A stretch of 64,000 bases of DNA from Spisula solida (Eukaryota; Mollusca; Bivalvia; Venerida; Mactridae), in assembly GCA_947247005.1 (NCBI GenBank), contig OX365948.1, positions 42,040,601 through 42,104,600 on the forward strand. The letters run 5' to 3'. Below the pieces are notes generated by a model. It did no database searches and was not told where the DNA came from. It was given only the letters and a program-made list of their open reading frames with translations. This document shows, one piece after another, positions 47,581-59,916 of this stretch (position 1 is the first letter of the stretch; each line of letters starts with the position of its first letter). The translations under genes and the position numbers were made by a program.

Positions 47581-48184
47581 ATTTTCAACTAATACTCCAA
47601 TCAACACCACTTAGCACAAGTGCTGCAGGGTATATTGAGCTACAGTCAGGTCTCGATATGCATTATACTGACATCATATTTGGGGACAAAAGTATTAAAA
47701 CGCTCCTTGTATCAATTCAGTATACTGACATAATCGTTAAACTCAAATTTTTCTTAGAAACAAACAGGGTCATTGTATCGAGACCTGGCGATGCTTCAAA
47801 TGCATGTTCAGAATGAGGGAAATCAGTTGTATAATTGCATAATCCATCAGCTGTGATATTAGATTTGGGAACAAAGTCGTACAAATGTACATACATAGAA
47901 TGTTTAAATGCTGTCACTGATGAAATCTCATCAATCGTACATGATAATAATCAAACTTTGTCCAATAATTTGATGTTTTTAACTACAGTTTCTAATTTGA
48001 AAGTAAAACTATTTTCAATTATTGTTGCAGAATTAATGTCATGTGAGGCACTTTTGTACTTCAAAAGTTTATTACAGCAAAATTATTTTTTATTCAAAGT
48101 CAAGGAAATTTGGAATCAGAAATCGTCAATAGTTGGGAAATAAGTTCACTGTATTATCCAGAAGCATAAGTTTATCTGAATATA

Positions 48185-48419
48185 CAGGGTGTTAAAAAAG
48201 TTTGTTCTCAATATTTAAGTTTCAATAGTTTATTTTCCTGATGTCAGAAGAATGGACAAATTTTCAGGTTAAATTCCAGAGCATTCTACCATTTCTCTAA
48301 TCTTTCGAGCATTAAATGAAGCTATTTGTGTAAGAAATTGAAACTGTACATTGCGTGCATGGCTCCAATGAAATTTAGTATGCATTTAAATTTTGAGAAC
48401 AAACTTTTTGAACACCCTG
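48185..48419. mobile_element. Mariner-type MITE, copy 1 (TA target)
   Basis: The left end CAGGGTGTTAAAAAAGTTTG and the right mirror end CAAACTTTTTGAACACCCTG are flanked by TA. 235 bp with no ORF. The sibling is at 49874-50107. Confidence 0.9.
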
Positions 48420-48606
48420 TATAAGAATATGACAGTGGCTTACTAACACATATAAAATTTCCACTTCTCAGTAGCATAGATTTCTTTAAAAATGGTCATA
48501 TTTGACAATTACTATAGGTTGCTGGTTGACCTTGGATTCTCATCAAATTTCTCTGTGATATCACATTATTTTGTTAACATCAAACTACTATCGCACATTG
48601 TGCATC

Positions 48607-48841
48607 CTCATACTGTTTTATGAAAGCACTTACGAAAATCGTAAAGTTACGATCCAATTTAAATTCCTCATAATTCATTAAAAACTGCAAATTTGTGACG
48701 GAAATTATTTCCTTAACTGAATAATTATTAGTATTACAGCTCCATTTACCACACTTTATAATTGTAAACAAATATATAAAGAATTGAAATTTGATCGTAA
48801 GTTTACGATTTTCGTAAGTGTTTTGATAAAACAGTACCCTG
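48607..48841. mobile_element. CAGGGTACTG MITE, copy 3
   Basis: Third member of the family at 7390-7633 and 33728-33960. The left end is eroded ('ctcatactgttttatgaaag'). The right end 'gataaaacagtaccctg' is intact. Confidence 0.8.
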
Positions 48842-49126
48842 GTGTTTGTCAAGTTCCAGTACAGTGATTCAGGTGAAAAATACGCAGGCAAACGTGAGAG
48901 ACATGCGTCGACATTTATGAAAGTACATTACAACCTATGTAGAGCAACAACCCTTGGAAGCTGCAAATATTGGCTGTTGTACAGAGGTTGTTGCTCTACA
49001 GAGGGCCGCTCTGGAGTGATTGTACTGTATATACTGTAAATAAGATATTTAAAAAAAGTTTTAGAGTTTTAGGATACATGTACAAATTATTCCCCTTGTT
49101 CAGTCTGCTTTGTCTTGACTATGTTA

Positions 49127-49198
49127 TAGTTAGAACATATTAAGTAAATTTTAATGATTAAAATTAGTCATTAAAATTTACTTAATATGTTCTAACTA
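49127..49198. repeat. Hairpin, about 31-bp arms
   Basis: The text 'tagttagaacatattaagta', then 'aattttaatga', is mirrored exactly by 'tcattaaaatttacttaata', then 'tgttctaacta', around a 10-bp loop. Confidence 0.85.
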
Positions 49199-49199
49199 A

Positions 49200-49355
49200 C
49201 TTAGAATATAACATTCTGCATTCTGATTGGCCGATAGGAATTAGCGCCAACGCAAGACGTCAAGTCTGTTAAGAGAAAATTTTAATTATTAAATTTTCAT
49301 TTAACCGCGAAAATGCGACGTTTTCATTGGCTCATAATGTAGGTTATATTCTAAG
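49200..49355. mobile_element. 156-bp MITE with CTTAGAATATAAC ends
   Basis: The left end 'cttagaatataac' is an exact mirror of the right end 'gttatattctaag'. Further in, 'ctgattggcc' pairs with 'cattggctca'. It sits directly next to the preceding hairpin. No coding content. Confidence 0.75.
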
Positions 49356-49511
49356 GTTATGTTGGACAAAATAAGGTGATATTACAGTGGTTTTCATTCA
49401 TTCTGTGTTATGTTTTTACTTGTTCTGTTCTTTATCTTTAAAATATATTTCTTACATTGTTATGACGTGTGTTCCTTATCTTTGGTTTCTGATCGGGATT
49501 TATATCCAGGC

Positions 49512-49767
49512 CCCGATCTCCTGAAGCATCTCAACTTGAGCTAAATTTCATCTCAAATATTGTCATTCGTCTTTGAGGTAATTTCCATGAGAGGCTGGGC
49601 TCAAAATTGGCATCACAACACAGAAACATCTTTCTGAGTTTTTACAGTGAAATTTCAAGTGCTTGAACTTCAAGTTCAGAACTATCTAAAATTCAGATTC
49701 TTGATTCGAGCAAAATCTCAAATTGAGTTGAGATTTCTACTTGAGATGCTTCTGGAGTATATCTAGG
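49512..49767. mobile_element. CAGGCCCCGATCTCC family, copy 1
   Basis: Starts 'caggccccgatctcctgaag', and its inner 'catctcaa' mirrors 'ttgagatgcttctgga' near the right end. The opposite copy is at 61312-61559. Confidence 0.7.
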
Positions 49768-49873
49768 TTGAGCAGGTTAACTACTTCTATCAGTCCTTGT
49801 TGAAGTGTCATCATGTGTTTCGTCAAATCTAGCTTGTTCTGCAGAGCTAACCCATATGCATATATATAATGTA

Positions 49874-50107
49874 CAGGGTGTTAAAAAAGTTTGTTCTCAA
49901 TGTTTAAGTTTTAATAGTTTATTTTTCTGACCTCAGAACACTGTAACAGTTTCAGTTTAAAACCCAGAGGGGTCTACTATAGTTCTAACCTTTCTGGTAT
50001 TAAATGAAGCTATTAGAGTAAGAAATTAAAATTGTCTACTGCATACATAGCTCATTTAACACTTGATATGAATTAAAATTTTGAGAACAAACTTTTTTAA
50101 CACCCTG
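49874..50107. mobile_element. Mariner-type MITE, copy 2 (TA target)
   Basis: Ends CAGGGTGTTAAAAAAGTTTG and CAAACTTTTTTAACACCCTG, flanked by TA. 234 bp, same family and orientation as 48185-48419. Confidence 0.9.
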
Positions 50108-51880
50108 TATAGTAATTGGTGCAAACAAATTAACTTGGTCCTTGAACCTTTTATTAGCGTAATTCAATAGTTGATTTAATGTCTATAATTTAATTTCCAC
50201 CTTTGTTTCAAAAAGGCACCATTTTGTCGCAGAAAGTGATATATTCCATGCAAGAAACTTGTATCTTCATGCATTATATTATCATGGATCACGTTAATTT
50301 GTTTGAGTTAAACTATAATCAACATTAAGGGTCAACAAATTTTTCTCGCCGATATTTTTGCAAATTTGGTTAGATGGACTGATGGAATTTTCTGAAAACA
50401 AAATGTGACATATTGTTATCCAATTCAAGTTTGCTTCCAAATTTGATGTCCAAGTGCTGATAAGCCCTACCACATTCAAACGTTTGAGCAACTTGACAGA
50501 ATGAATGTCTAAACAAGACAAAAATTATAATTTTTTCTTTCTACTTAATTGACCCACAGTTGGTTGGCTTATCAGGTACCTGGAAAACAACGACATTGTG
50601 TCAGTACATGCACATTGCATGAGTTATTTGAATTCATCAGAAGTCTATAGGGTATTTTAATATAATTAGCACCCCAATTTATTAATCTCTTATGTTTGGC
50701 TAATGTAAGACAGACAGGAAAATTGGTTTGAGACCCAATTATAAAAGTTTGAGTAATATAATTATTGTTACTAATTAAACAAGATGGGTTACCTACTCAA
50801 GATTTTCTATTTAAGATATGTCCAGCTCTACTATATCTTTTATATAAAGGTGCTTCCTTGTATTACTCCCAGCTTCCTCCTTGTAGTACAAATGCAATCC
50901 ACATTTGTCAATATTTTTCATAAACAGAAAAGAATTCTGACATAAAATTGATGTTTATTTCTGGATAGAATAACCTTGACTTCAATGAATGAATTACAGT
51001 GAAAATACACATACAAAAAAAATTATCATACATACACTGAAGACAACATGAAATGAAAACATTCTTGCTTTGTGGAATGCCACTAAATATTACCGAACTT
51101 CTACATAAAGGAAGTAAAATAAACAAAAAACACATACTGAAGCAGCCCAACCATCATTTCATTCAAGTTAATGTAATAGTGCAGATATTGTAAAAATATT
51201 TCAACTAACTGATTTTGTATCTCACGCTTTCAGATAATGTTTGGTTAAAATCATTGTAAAATCGTACTTTATGAAGGCTTTATCCATCCGACGTGGAACG
51301 TGTAATCTAAATGTACTAGATCAGAAATCAGATTTTGTCAAAACCTTTTTCATCCGAACAATGTTTGATGATGGCTGAGCTGCTTCATGATAATACTGTG
51401 ACAGAAAGGAAGGAAGGAAGGATAAATGAAAAAGATACATAAACTGCACGTTAATGCAGTTTATATTGTCAATACATGATGATAGATTGTGAGACACTGT
51501 CCATGCATGTGACAAGGCATGAGATAAGTCCTATAACTATAGATAAATACAAATGTACATGGAATAACTTCTATCAAAAACAACAGTTTTACAAACATGA
51601 TTATTTGAACTGAGTACAAATAATCCAAGAGAGATTACTGTGAGTTCTTGCCCTTTATCATATATTATAGAAGGAAAAGGGGAGGTAACAAAACGATCTC
51701 ATTCAATTAATAAGGTGTCTCCCTTTGTCAAACACATTCGAAAGGAACAAAGGGAGCTAACTGGAAGATCTCCTATAACTATTCATGATTAGTCTCCCTT
51801 TATTAAAAACCTGATTACAAAACAGTACCTGCATGGTAAACTGACAATGAATGCATGATTGTGTAACAATTTACTAACAC
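50108..51880. other. Intergenic stretch downstream of CIMIP2C
   Basis: AT-rich. It contains short hairpins but no supported gene or repeat family. Confidence 0.4.
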
Positions 51881-51886
51881 TTTATT
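51881..51886 (-). terminator. Candidate polyadenylation signal for CIMIP2C
   Basis: TTTATT on the plus strand reads AATAAA on the minus strand, 220 bp after the CIMIP2C stop codon. Confidence 0.4.
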
Positions 51887-52105
51887 AAACCATGATCCAA
51901 TATTTCTTCTTTGAACAAAACACATAAATTTCACTAACAACTTTACGTTAACAAGCAAAATATTCATACATAATTACCGGTATGTGGGTGTAAAAGTCAT
52001 CATAGCCAACAAATGAAATATCACAGTTCAAGAAATAAATATATTTTTTTTAAATAATATTCTAAGAAAGTCTTAAGGGTAAATAGTAAGTAACAGCATG
52101 AAGAT

Positions 52106-55100
52106 TTATCGTTTCTCAAAGTACACATCCCTCATTTCTCGGTCACGTTGTGAGGACATGGTTGAGATTCGCTTCAACAATGGGAATCTACGGGCTTCAT
52201 GGTCCAAATATGGTAGATTGATGTCATCTGTATGACGTGTTGCCAAAACCATGCTGAAATATATGATGTCATTTTGTCAGTACTTTGAATTTTTAAAGCG
52301 ATTTATTTATAAAACATTGGCTTCACACCAAACTTCTTTCAACTGCTGAAACAGTTACAAAAAATTGTCAGAAAAAATTCAGGTTTCATCCAACTACCTA
52401 CATTGTTTTCAAAGCAATTCAAATCTAAATTTCACTACTGCAAGATTTCTTTGTCCTTCATTGTATTTTAAAGCAATTTTAACCTAATTTTTCTATTTAA
52501 TATTATCATGAAACTAAAATGGTTCGTGTAATTGACTGTTGTTTAATGATTTGTTCTCTTTTAAAACTTGATATAAACACTTTCATCTGGAATTTTCAGT
52601 GGTATGTTACACAACAAAAAAGCCATGAGTTAGTCATTAATCTGCCACGAAACCACTCAGGTATCAGCGTGAGTGATTTGTTCTCTGCAGGTGTTCAACA
52701 GTTTCCTGTAATCCAGGCTTCATATATGTACTTTTGAGACTAAAGGCTGCTTAAACTATGTAGTTCAGCAGTTTTACTGTTGTAACTAGGTCATTCAGCG
52801 TAGGCATTCCGCCTTTTGTTTGCTGAATCTTTTCTACTGGGTCATTCAGCTAATTATAATTTATTATACTTTTCGACAGCTTGGACTTGGGCAGATCTGC
52901 GCTTGTTTAGTTGGGCATTGTGCTTTGTGTGTTTTTAATGTTTTCTGTGCTCGGCTGGTTAAGTTGAGTGCTGCCTTCCCTGTCTGACTTAATATAATCT
53001 TTTTTCATATATGTACTGACAATACATGTAACATAAATTATTGATTTAAGTCCTACAGTCGTAACAATTACAGGAGTGTCAATGTTCTTGATTTATCTGG
53101 AATTCTGGATTTATCTGTCCTAGAAGAGCTATGATTTCTGACCATAACAAAAGTTATTTGATGAAAATATCTCAAGAAATGGCAGTTTAATGGTCACTTT
53201 AATCTGCTCTGAAGAATTTTATTCAATACAAACTGAGTTAAATATGGAAACAATGTGATTGAAGAGATCTTATTTGGAAAAAAATGGTTAGTTGTGTATG
53301 ATTTTCAGGATTTTTAATTTGGCTCTGTTGACACCCCTGCAATTAGTTAAATTACAGTTACTATGCGATAGTAATTGAAGGGCTGGGAAAAATACATCAA
53401 TTATATTAATATAACAAAGTTGTACGGGGAATCATAATTATATATAATATTCTGTAATTGGGTTCATCTTTCCTGCCATTGGCTTCATACATAACAGTAA
53501 AAGCTAAAAACAAAATATATATAAATTATCTTGGTAGATCACAGCTGCGAGAACTTTCTGAAACAACAAATACAGTAATTATCCTGCAAAACCAAAATGC
53601 TGCAATTACAGTAATTTCAAGTTAGTCCCCTATGATGACAACTGGAACAAGAATGATAATTAACTTTAACAAATAACTGGAATATAATACTCATTTAGAT
53701 CATACACAACCCGACCAGAGGTAACTTTTGGAAATTTTTTGTTTGTAAAATTTATACGTACATGTGGATCTGAGGGTTTTCATTACTGATACATATTTAA
53801 TAACAGCTACCGGTACTCATTGTGATTACCAATTGGGCCACTGTGAGTGGACCTCTCATAACTATATTGTTAATGAAATATATTGTTTTAAAACAAAAAT
53901 ATCAAAACACAATTTTGAATGATATTTTTGGTTTCTACCCGGTAATCAGCAATCAGTTTTAATTTAAAACTGATTGCTGATTACCGGGTAGAAACCAAAA
54001 ATATCATTCAAAATTGTGTTTTGATATTTTTGTTTTAAAACAATATATTTCATTATTAATATTGAAAACCCAGAGATCTAATACACCATTGAAATTTACA
54101 AAAACTTCCAATGATATCTTAAATGTGTTTGCATTGAAAAAATGGAAATTTTATTTTATACCCTGTAACCCAAATGAATTTTAAAAAAATCATTTTTTTA
54201 TCAATGATACAGTCATACTGCAACTCAACTGTCTAACTGTTCACATTTGCATAACAGTTTTATACAACAAAACAAATAGTTTATTCAGCAACGGTACAGC
54301 TCATCGCTATAAACGAACATATTGATGAATACATGGTAAACAATAGACATCATGACTCACACCTTGGGCTTTAACCCAGGTCCATCAGACCTGTTCCTGG
54401 TATTAATCGCAATACAAGGAGTTTTCATGCAATTATCTTCATTCATTACTGATTGTCCAACCATATATAGGCAATTATAAACCAATTTCTGGTATAGTCA
54501 TAAAATTTCTCATTTGAGATGGGATGGGATATTGTTTTCACTTGATAAATATGATTTACTTCTTTTGATTTTGACGGATTGCCATCCAAATAGACATATT
54601 TTTTTACCAAACAAAGATATGTCTTCCACAAACATGACAAAGGGTCATTATTGAACGCCAGCAAAAACTATCCTGGTCTAACCTAAAATTCCCTACGATA
54701 TGCATAACTGGGCTTGGTACAAAGTATTCTTGTGAAGCTTCATTGAAATCCAACAGATGGCTAAGAAGAACAGTCAACAAGCATGTAGAAACTTTGTGAC
54801 ATCCATGGCATGCATCCAGACAGAGACTCGGACAGCACTAATTTGGGAGACGTAATGATCCAAAATTCAATGCAACAGTGAGTTTTCTAAAAGTGTAATG
54901 ATCAGTCTAGTCTTTACCTCGTGTTTTTTAAAAAAAATAGCAGGGGAGTCATGAGAAATTGGGAATGATAATCAAAAAGTTTATATATAATACGTTCAAT
55001 AACGATAATAGAATTCTTCAGAGTAATTCTTCCTTTCAAATGAGTGTGATTATATCATTGCACATGAACCAATCACCCAAATGAAAAACGAATATTACAA

Positions 55101-58100
55101 CAGATGAAATATAAGTATGAAATCGCTTACCTCACATTAACCTTTGTACATTGAGTCACTCAAGGAAGGAGGGTGTGCCCACAATCTCACAGCAAACGGC
55201 AGAAAGTTAAAGTGTAAATATATATGCAGTCGGCTGAGTCAAAAAGCGTAACACAGCAAAACAATGCACCATTTTTAATAAAGCTTGATTGACATTAAAA
55301 AATATTGCAAATTTAATGTAAATAATATAATATTTGCAATAAAGCAAAGTAAATTGAATTGATTATCATACATATGTTTTAAATTAACAAAATGAAAAAA
55401 AAGCAAACTTTAGATAAATTTTATTGCATTTAATATAATCATATCTATTGCTCATGTTTATTGTATGGGTGTACTTTTTATTATGCATCTAATAAGAAAT
55501 AGTAGAACATGTATGTATTACTATTGAAAGAGTAGATTTCTATGCTAGAGCAGTGTAGATATTAGCGAGGACAGGGACTATACTAAGAGCCATGCATGCA
55601 GGGTAAGAGTATAATTATTACTAGGTATACTAGCCTAGGTTGTTACTTATAAGCCATGCAAATTGAGGAGTTTTATATAATTATAAAACAATACTGCAAA
55701 ACAAACTAAATGCATGCGGTGTTAATCCTACCGTTACATGTCAAATAATGTATATTCATGCAAAGACACAATGGTAGAAAAGGGAAAGAGAGTTATTGAT
55801 ATACCTGAAGGTATGACCGGTTAACTAGTAGCTGATTACTGAAGTTTTTAATGTTGTTACAAGAGTAAATTAAGAATGACACTTTTTTGTCTATCCCTAC
55901 ACATATTTGCGACTACAAATGTTCGCGTTTTTAGGATTCCTGCAGTGTCCATATTAATCGTTTGAGCACTTTCGCAGCGACTTAATTTCCTGAAATTCTA
56001 CCATTCGCGAACTCCGCGAAACTAAATGTCGCGGAAGAATTTCTAGGTTTACAGTATGTCTTAACCAATTACTACTAAAACACACAAAATGAAAGTTAAA
56101 CAAATTAACATTACATTAATAAACAGTGAATGGCAAAAGACACACAAATATATGTATTTCCAAAATGTGGATGAAACATTATCGTATGTAGATAAGCTAC
56201 ACTGTTATTCTGCTAGACAACTTCAGTTTAGCATCTACATTATAAGTATACAAGAAGTAAACTAAAGAATACGGCTTTAAAATAAAATGGTATGTTTAAT
56301 TATGAACCACAGATTTTTATAGCTAATAACTAAATAAGAGTAGTAAGTTAGTGACTACAGTCTACAGGAACACTAATAAGGCCAAAACATTATATTGTGG
56401 TTATGGTAACCCTAGCTATATCCTTTTTTTACCCCTACCCTAAATTGTTTTTGACAATTTGCTGGATGACACTGTGGATCATCTCTTTTCCAGTACATAA
56501 ATTAATTTTTTCCCCTATCTTCCTTACCCTATTTGTATCATGTTACCAGAACCACAAAATTAATTTGTTTTGGCCTATAACTAAGGCTAGAAGATATAAC
56601 GACAGATTATCATTCCTGTTTTTCCTCTATTTATCCATGTCTTCTTGACATATTTTTTATATAATTATAATATAAATATTATTTTCAAAAATTGTCGGCC
56701 TGTTTAAATTTTAAAAAAGCTACCAAAAGAAATCTAATCGGTCCAAATAATTATTTAATAAATATACAGGATGATAATCTATCATTTTATTTATTCTAGC
56801 TTTAATACCAAATTATTGAAACTTGGCAGTAAATAACAAAATAATAACTAACAGGTTAGCAGTTTCTAACTGTATGTGACAGCAGGAGAGAGCAAGTACC
56901 AACCAATACCGTAAAGCTATTTCAAAATCTATCTCCATAATATATTTTTATTCAAAACTAACAAAGCAATCCAAGATTGTACTAAGCAGCTTAGTGAACA
57001 GTAAAATCAAGATTCACTTAATATAAACCTGTAAAAAATGTTTAGATATCACAATGTACACTATGCAAAATAAACAAACTATGTACATTTAATAAAGGAC
57101 AACTTTGATTATTATTTTTGTGATATAGTAAAATGCTATTAAAATGCAGAATTTGCTAAAATGATAATAACAGTTAGATTATAATATTCAATGTAAAATA
57201 GCTATCTTAAATTTATAACTATAAATTATCCATAAAGAGTTCATACACTAAAATAAATATTAAATAACAATTGCAGTTGAACAATTATATATATTTTTTA
57301 TATCAAAGTTGGTACTCGCCATTGTGCAAATGGATTGAATTAAGCATAGGAACTAATAGTATAGCAAAGTTCAAGAAAGAAAATGTTCAGATTGCGTCGT
57401 CATTCATAGTACACCCATACTTACAACTGGGATTTACGCTTAATTTGATCTTCGGCAGAACTTGGGATCATGAAATAATCAACATTCTTTTTGGTGCCGC
57501 TCTTGTCAAAGTAATATTCTCTGTGCTTCTGTCCCAACTGAAAAAGAAGAGAACATTAATAAACTCATAAAGAAACAAAGGTCACCTAGAGCCCAGTGAA
57601 ATTGAAAGAATTTAATTTCTTAAAGGTTTTCATGGTTAGAGCACCCCTTGAGAGCTGAAGGGTCCTTGACCAAAGAGGTACATTAATTTTGGGAGAAGTG
57701 CTGAGCAGGACTAATAAGATGTATCATATTGTATTTTAAACTTGCTTCTATTGTTAAAACCCTTTATCTGTTTATATTCTAATTAATTTATGCACATGTC
57801 AACAGTAATAAAATAAAGAATATTAGGTTGAATCAAAATAGAAAATAGATAAGACAGTATAATATCATAAATAAGCTAAATAAATATCTTAAAATGTAAC
57901 GCTTTTTATAATACAAACCGGCCAGAGCTACAGATAAGCTGCGTATTGGGGTAATTACCCAATAAATTTTCTTAAAAACCCAATAGATTTTGAGAGGAGG
58001 GGTAAGAAAAAGCAAATAGAAAATGATGTTATAGTGAAAAATAGAACATAAAAGACCAATTACCCAATTAGTTTTATTAAATACCCAATTAAAATTGAAA

Positions 58101-59502
58101 CTTGGGGGTAAAATACCCAATTGCCTAAAACCTTATCTGTTCCTCTGAACCGGCCATGCTTGATATCTTAATTTAACAGATTTAAACATGCATACTTACA
58201 TTATCAAAGGACTTCAACTCGTCTTTTCTATCAAAGTCTATGTTTGACAATGAGTATTTTGGAGCAGCTAGCCATCTGTCTCTAGTTCGTCCTCTTGCGC
58301 TGATGACAGTTTCCGGTTTATGTGTGTAGTATGTAGGAAATTCTCCTCCGCGAGCATATGGATCGTTTGATGCATTTAATACTTCACTTCTGTAATCTTG
58401 AAAATACTTATTTGTAGCATTGCCATATGTTTCACCATAATCATACTTTGTGGTTGGGCAATGGCCACGGTACCTGAAAACATAATATGTTTTAAGTGTT
58501 AGTTCTATACTTGATATGCATGAAAAATGTGTAGCCTGTACACCTACAAGTTCGTGCATCTTATATTTGAAATGGGCGCATCTGCACAAAAACAAACACA
58601 CTGGCATTAACCATGTGATAAACTATATCAATTATCTGTCTATTAACAAATTCGAACAAAAAGTTGAATGTCAAACTGCAAAAACTTGCAAAATCGGCCT
58701 CAATGTTACATGCAGTCTGCAGTTTTAATATAAACATTTGTGACCTTTAAGTTCGTGCACATAAACTGATGACGTCGTTAGGATCGCACGGGGAGGATAT
58801 TGCCATTAAAAAGTTTTGTAAAATAAAGTTTTATCAATTGTCTGTAAGTAAGCACCATTTTCCAATCGTAGATTTATCGTATCTAATGCAAATTTTGAGG
58901 AAAACAAATGTCACCCTAATTCGCGACCGGAAGCGGTGAATATGTAAACAGTAAAATTGGTGCTCTGACAAATCCCACCCGTGAACGTAACGAACCCGTG
59001 TTTGTGGCATCTTTTTGCATTATCCAGCTGGATAAATGTCTTTTTAATAACTTAAAATGAATTTGGACACAAAAATGAGACTGTTAGCAAAGAAATGAAC
59101 GTTTTACTAAAATGCACGAACTTGTAGGAATGCACGAAGTTATAGGAATAGAGGCTATGCAGCAGCAATGCAAAGTCATTACACTTTACAGTATCCCTAT
59201 GTGCCATGGAAATTGTCATTCTCCATTTTCCCTTTGTTTATTTCATCACTATTGAACACATCCCTTATGACTACTGAAAATATATTTCTTCTTATTCTTG
59301 GCTCTTCGTCGTCTCAGAATTAACAGGTGGTTGGTTAAGTTTCACATGGCAGTTAAGTTCCAATGTTTTTTAAACAGCATGGATGTTTTTAAAAATAAAC
59401 AAAAAGCCACAAAAATTGAAGTTAAGTTTACCCTGGCATAAATCTCGGAGGGATGAATGTCGCATTATGCGTTGTTATCAATGTTCCGGCTGATCGAGAC
59501 AT
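52106..59502 (-). CDS. CIMIP2C: Ciliary microtubule inner protein 2C (C2orf70/FAM166C), complete
   Basis: Small protein of the FAM166/CIMIP2 family, found on the lumenal face of axonemal doublet microtubules. Exons on the minus strand: 59502-59432, 58473-58200, 57537-57425, 52253-52106. Together 606 nt, 201 aa, the same length as the human protein as I recall it. All introns are GT/AG and phases join. Seen: MSRSAGTLITTHNATFIPPR, then FMPGYRGHCPTTKYDYGETY (the MPGYxGHxPT signature), NATNKYFQDYR, GGEFPTYYTHKP, RTRDRWLAAPKYSLSNIDFD, QKHREYYFDKSGT, YFMIPS, and the end RDREMRDVYFEKR. N- and C-termini both match the family. Intron 3 (about 5.2 kb) contains a perfect 185-bp palindrome. The start lies about 414 bp from the divergent SLC17A9-like gene. 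A role in motile cilia or sperm is inferred from the family. Confidence 0.93.
52254..53870. other. CIMIP2C intron 3, left part
   Basis: No extra exon is needed. Contains the second near-identical copy of the GTGCTGCC dispersed element (52923-53003) and a decayed piece resembling the 237-bp MITE (about 53070-53340). Confidence 0.45.
52923..53003 (+). repeat. Dispersed 'GTGCTGCCTTCCCTGTC' element, copy c
   Basis: Nearly identical to 11781-11859 over about 75 bp, including 'gagtgctgccttccctgtct' and 'gacttaatataatctttt'. Confidence 0.7.
53871..54055. repeat. Perfect 185-bp palindrome (92-bp arms, 1-nt centre)
   Basis: The arms start TAATGAAATATATTG and end CAATATATTTCATTA. I compared all 92 bases of each arm and found no mismatch; the centre is the single T at 53963. 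Outside, only a weak 'atatt'/'aatat' mirror continues. In CIMIP2C intron 3. No coding content. Confidence 0.93.
54056..57424. other. CIMIP2C intron 3, right part
   Basis: Mostly AT-rich sequence. The block at 54665-54845 is similar in text to 2695-2850 (shared phrases include 'aggcttggcacaaactact' and 'gggcttggtacaaagtattc'), probably an old dispersed repeat. No exon was recognised. Confidence 0.4.
57923..58147 (-). mobile_element. MITE with CAGAGC(T/A)ACAGATAAG inverted ends, copy 2
   Basis: Opposite-strand copy of 744-1010, here in CIMIP2C intron 2. Both flanks read AACCGGC, a 7-bp (possibly 8-bp AACCGGCC) target duplication. The short frame beginning MGILPPSFNF appears in both copies because the DNA is shared. 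Confidence 0.8.
58543..59128. mobile_element. 586-bp TIR element
   Basis: The text 'cctacaagttcgtgcat' at the left is an exact mirror of 'atgcacgaacttgtagg' at the right. Related short motifs lie inside ('aagttcgtgcac' near 58750) and just outside ('atgcacgaagttatagg'). No transposase. In CIMIP2C intron 1. Confidence 0.65.
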
Positions 59503-59916
59503 TATTGTGCTTCAGACTGTCATTTAAGAGTGATATAAATGTGTAAAAATCTTGACAGCTACACCCCGGAAATAAACCTAACAACTCAAAATAAAGCTAA
59601 CAGTGAAGAACTTTGTAAAAAGTAGTTCTAAATATTGAACAAGAAATAAAGCATAAATATTCAAATATTTTACTAAGATATATAAAGATTGAAAACAAAT
59701 ATAATTCTCATTAAAATTTTGCAATTTTAAGAAATATTAATGTGAATAGATAAAATTCATTGAAATATATTCATACGCGAAATTCCATGACAACAATCTT
59801 CCGACGCTTGTTTTCGGATTGCTTGCGTCCACGTGATAAACTACAACAACAACTAACCGGAAATAGCTCACACGTCAAACAACAATGTTGAAAACATCAT
59901 TACAACAAGTTTAGGA
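59503..59916. promoter_or_regulatory. Shared promoter interval of CIMIP2C (minus) and SLC17A9-like (plus)
   Basis: Divergent start codons are about 414 bp apart, with no exon between. Visible motifs: CACGTG E-box near 59831, 'accggaaat' ETS-type site near 59856, and 'ttccatgacaac' (59783-59794), whose reverse reads GTTGTCATGGAA, a half match to the RFX X-box. A tract at 59520-59780 is AT-rich. No TATA is convincing. Whether one element drives both genes is inference. Confidence 0.5.
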
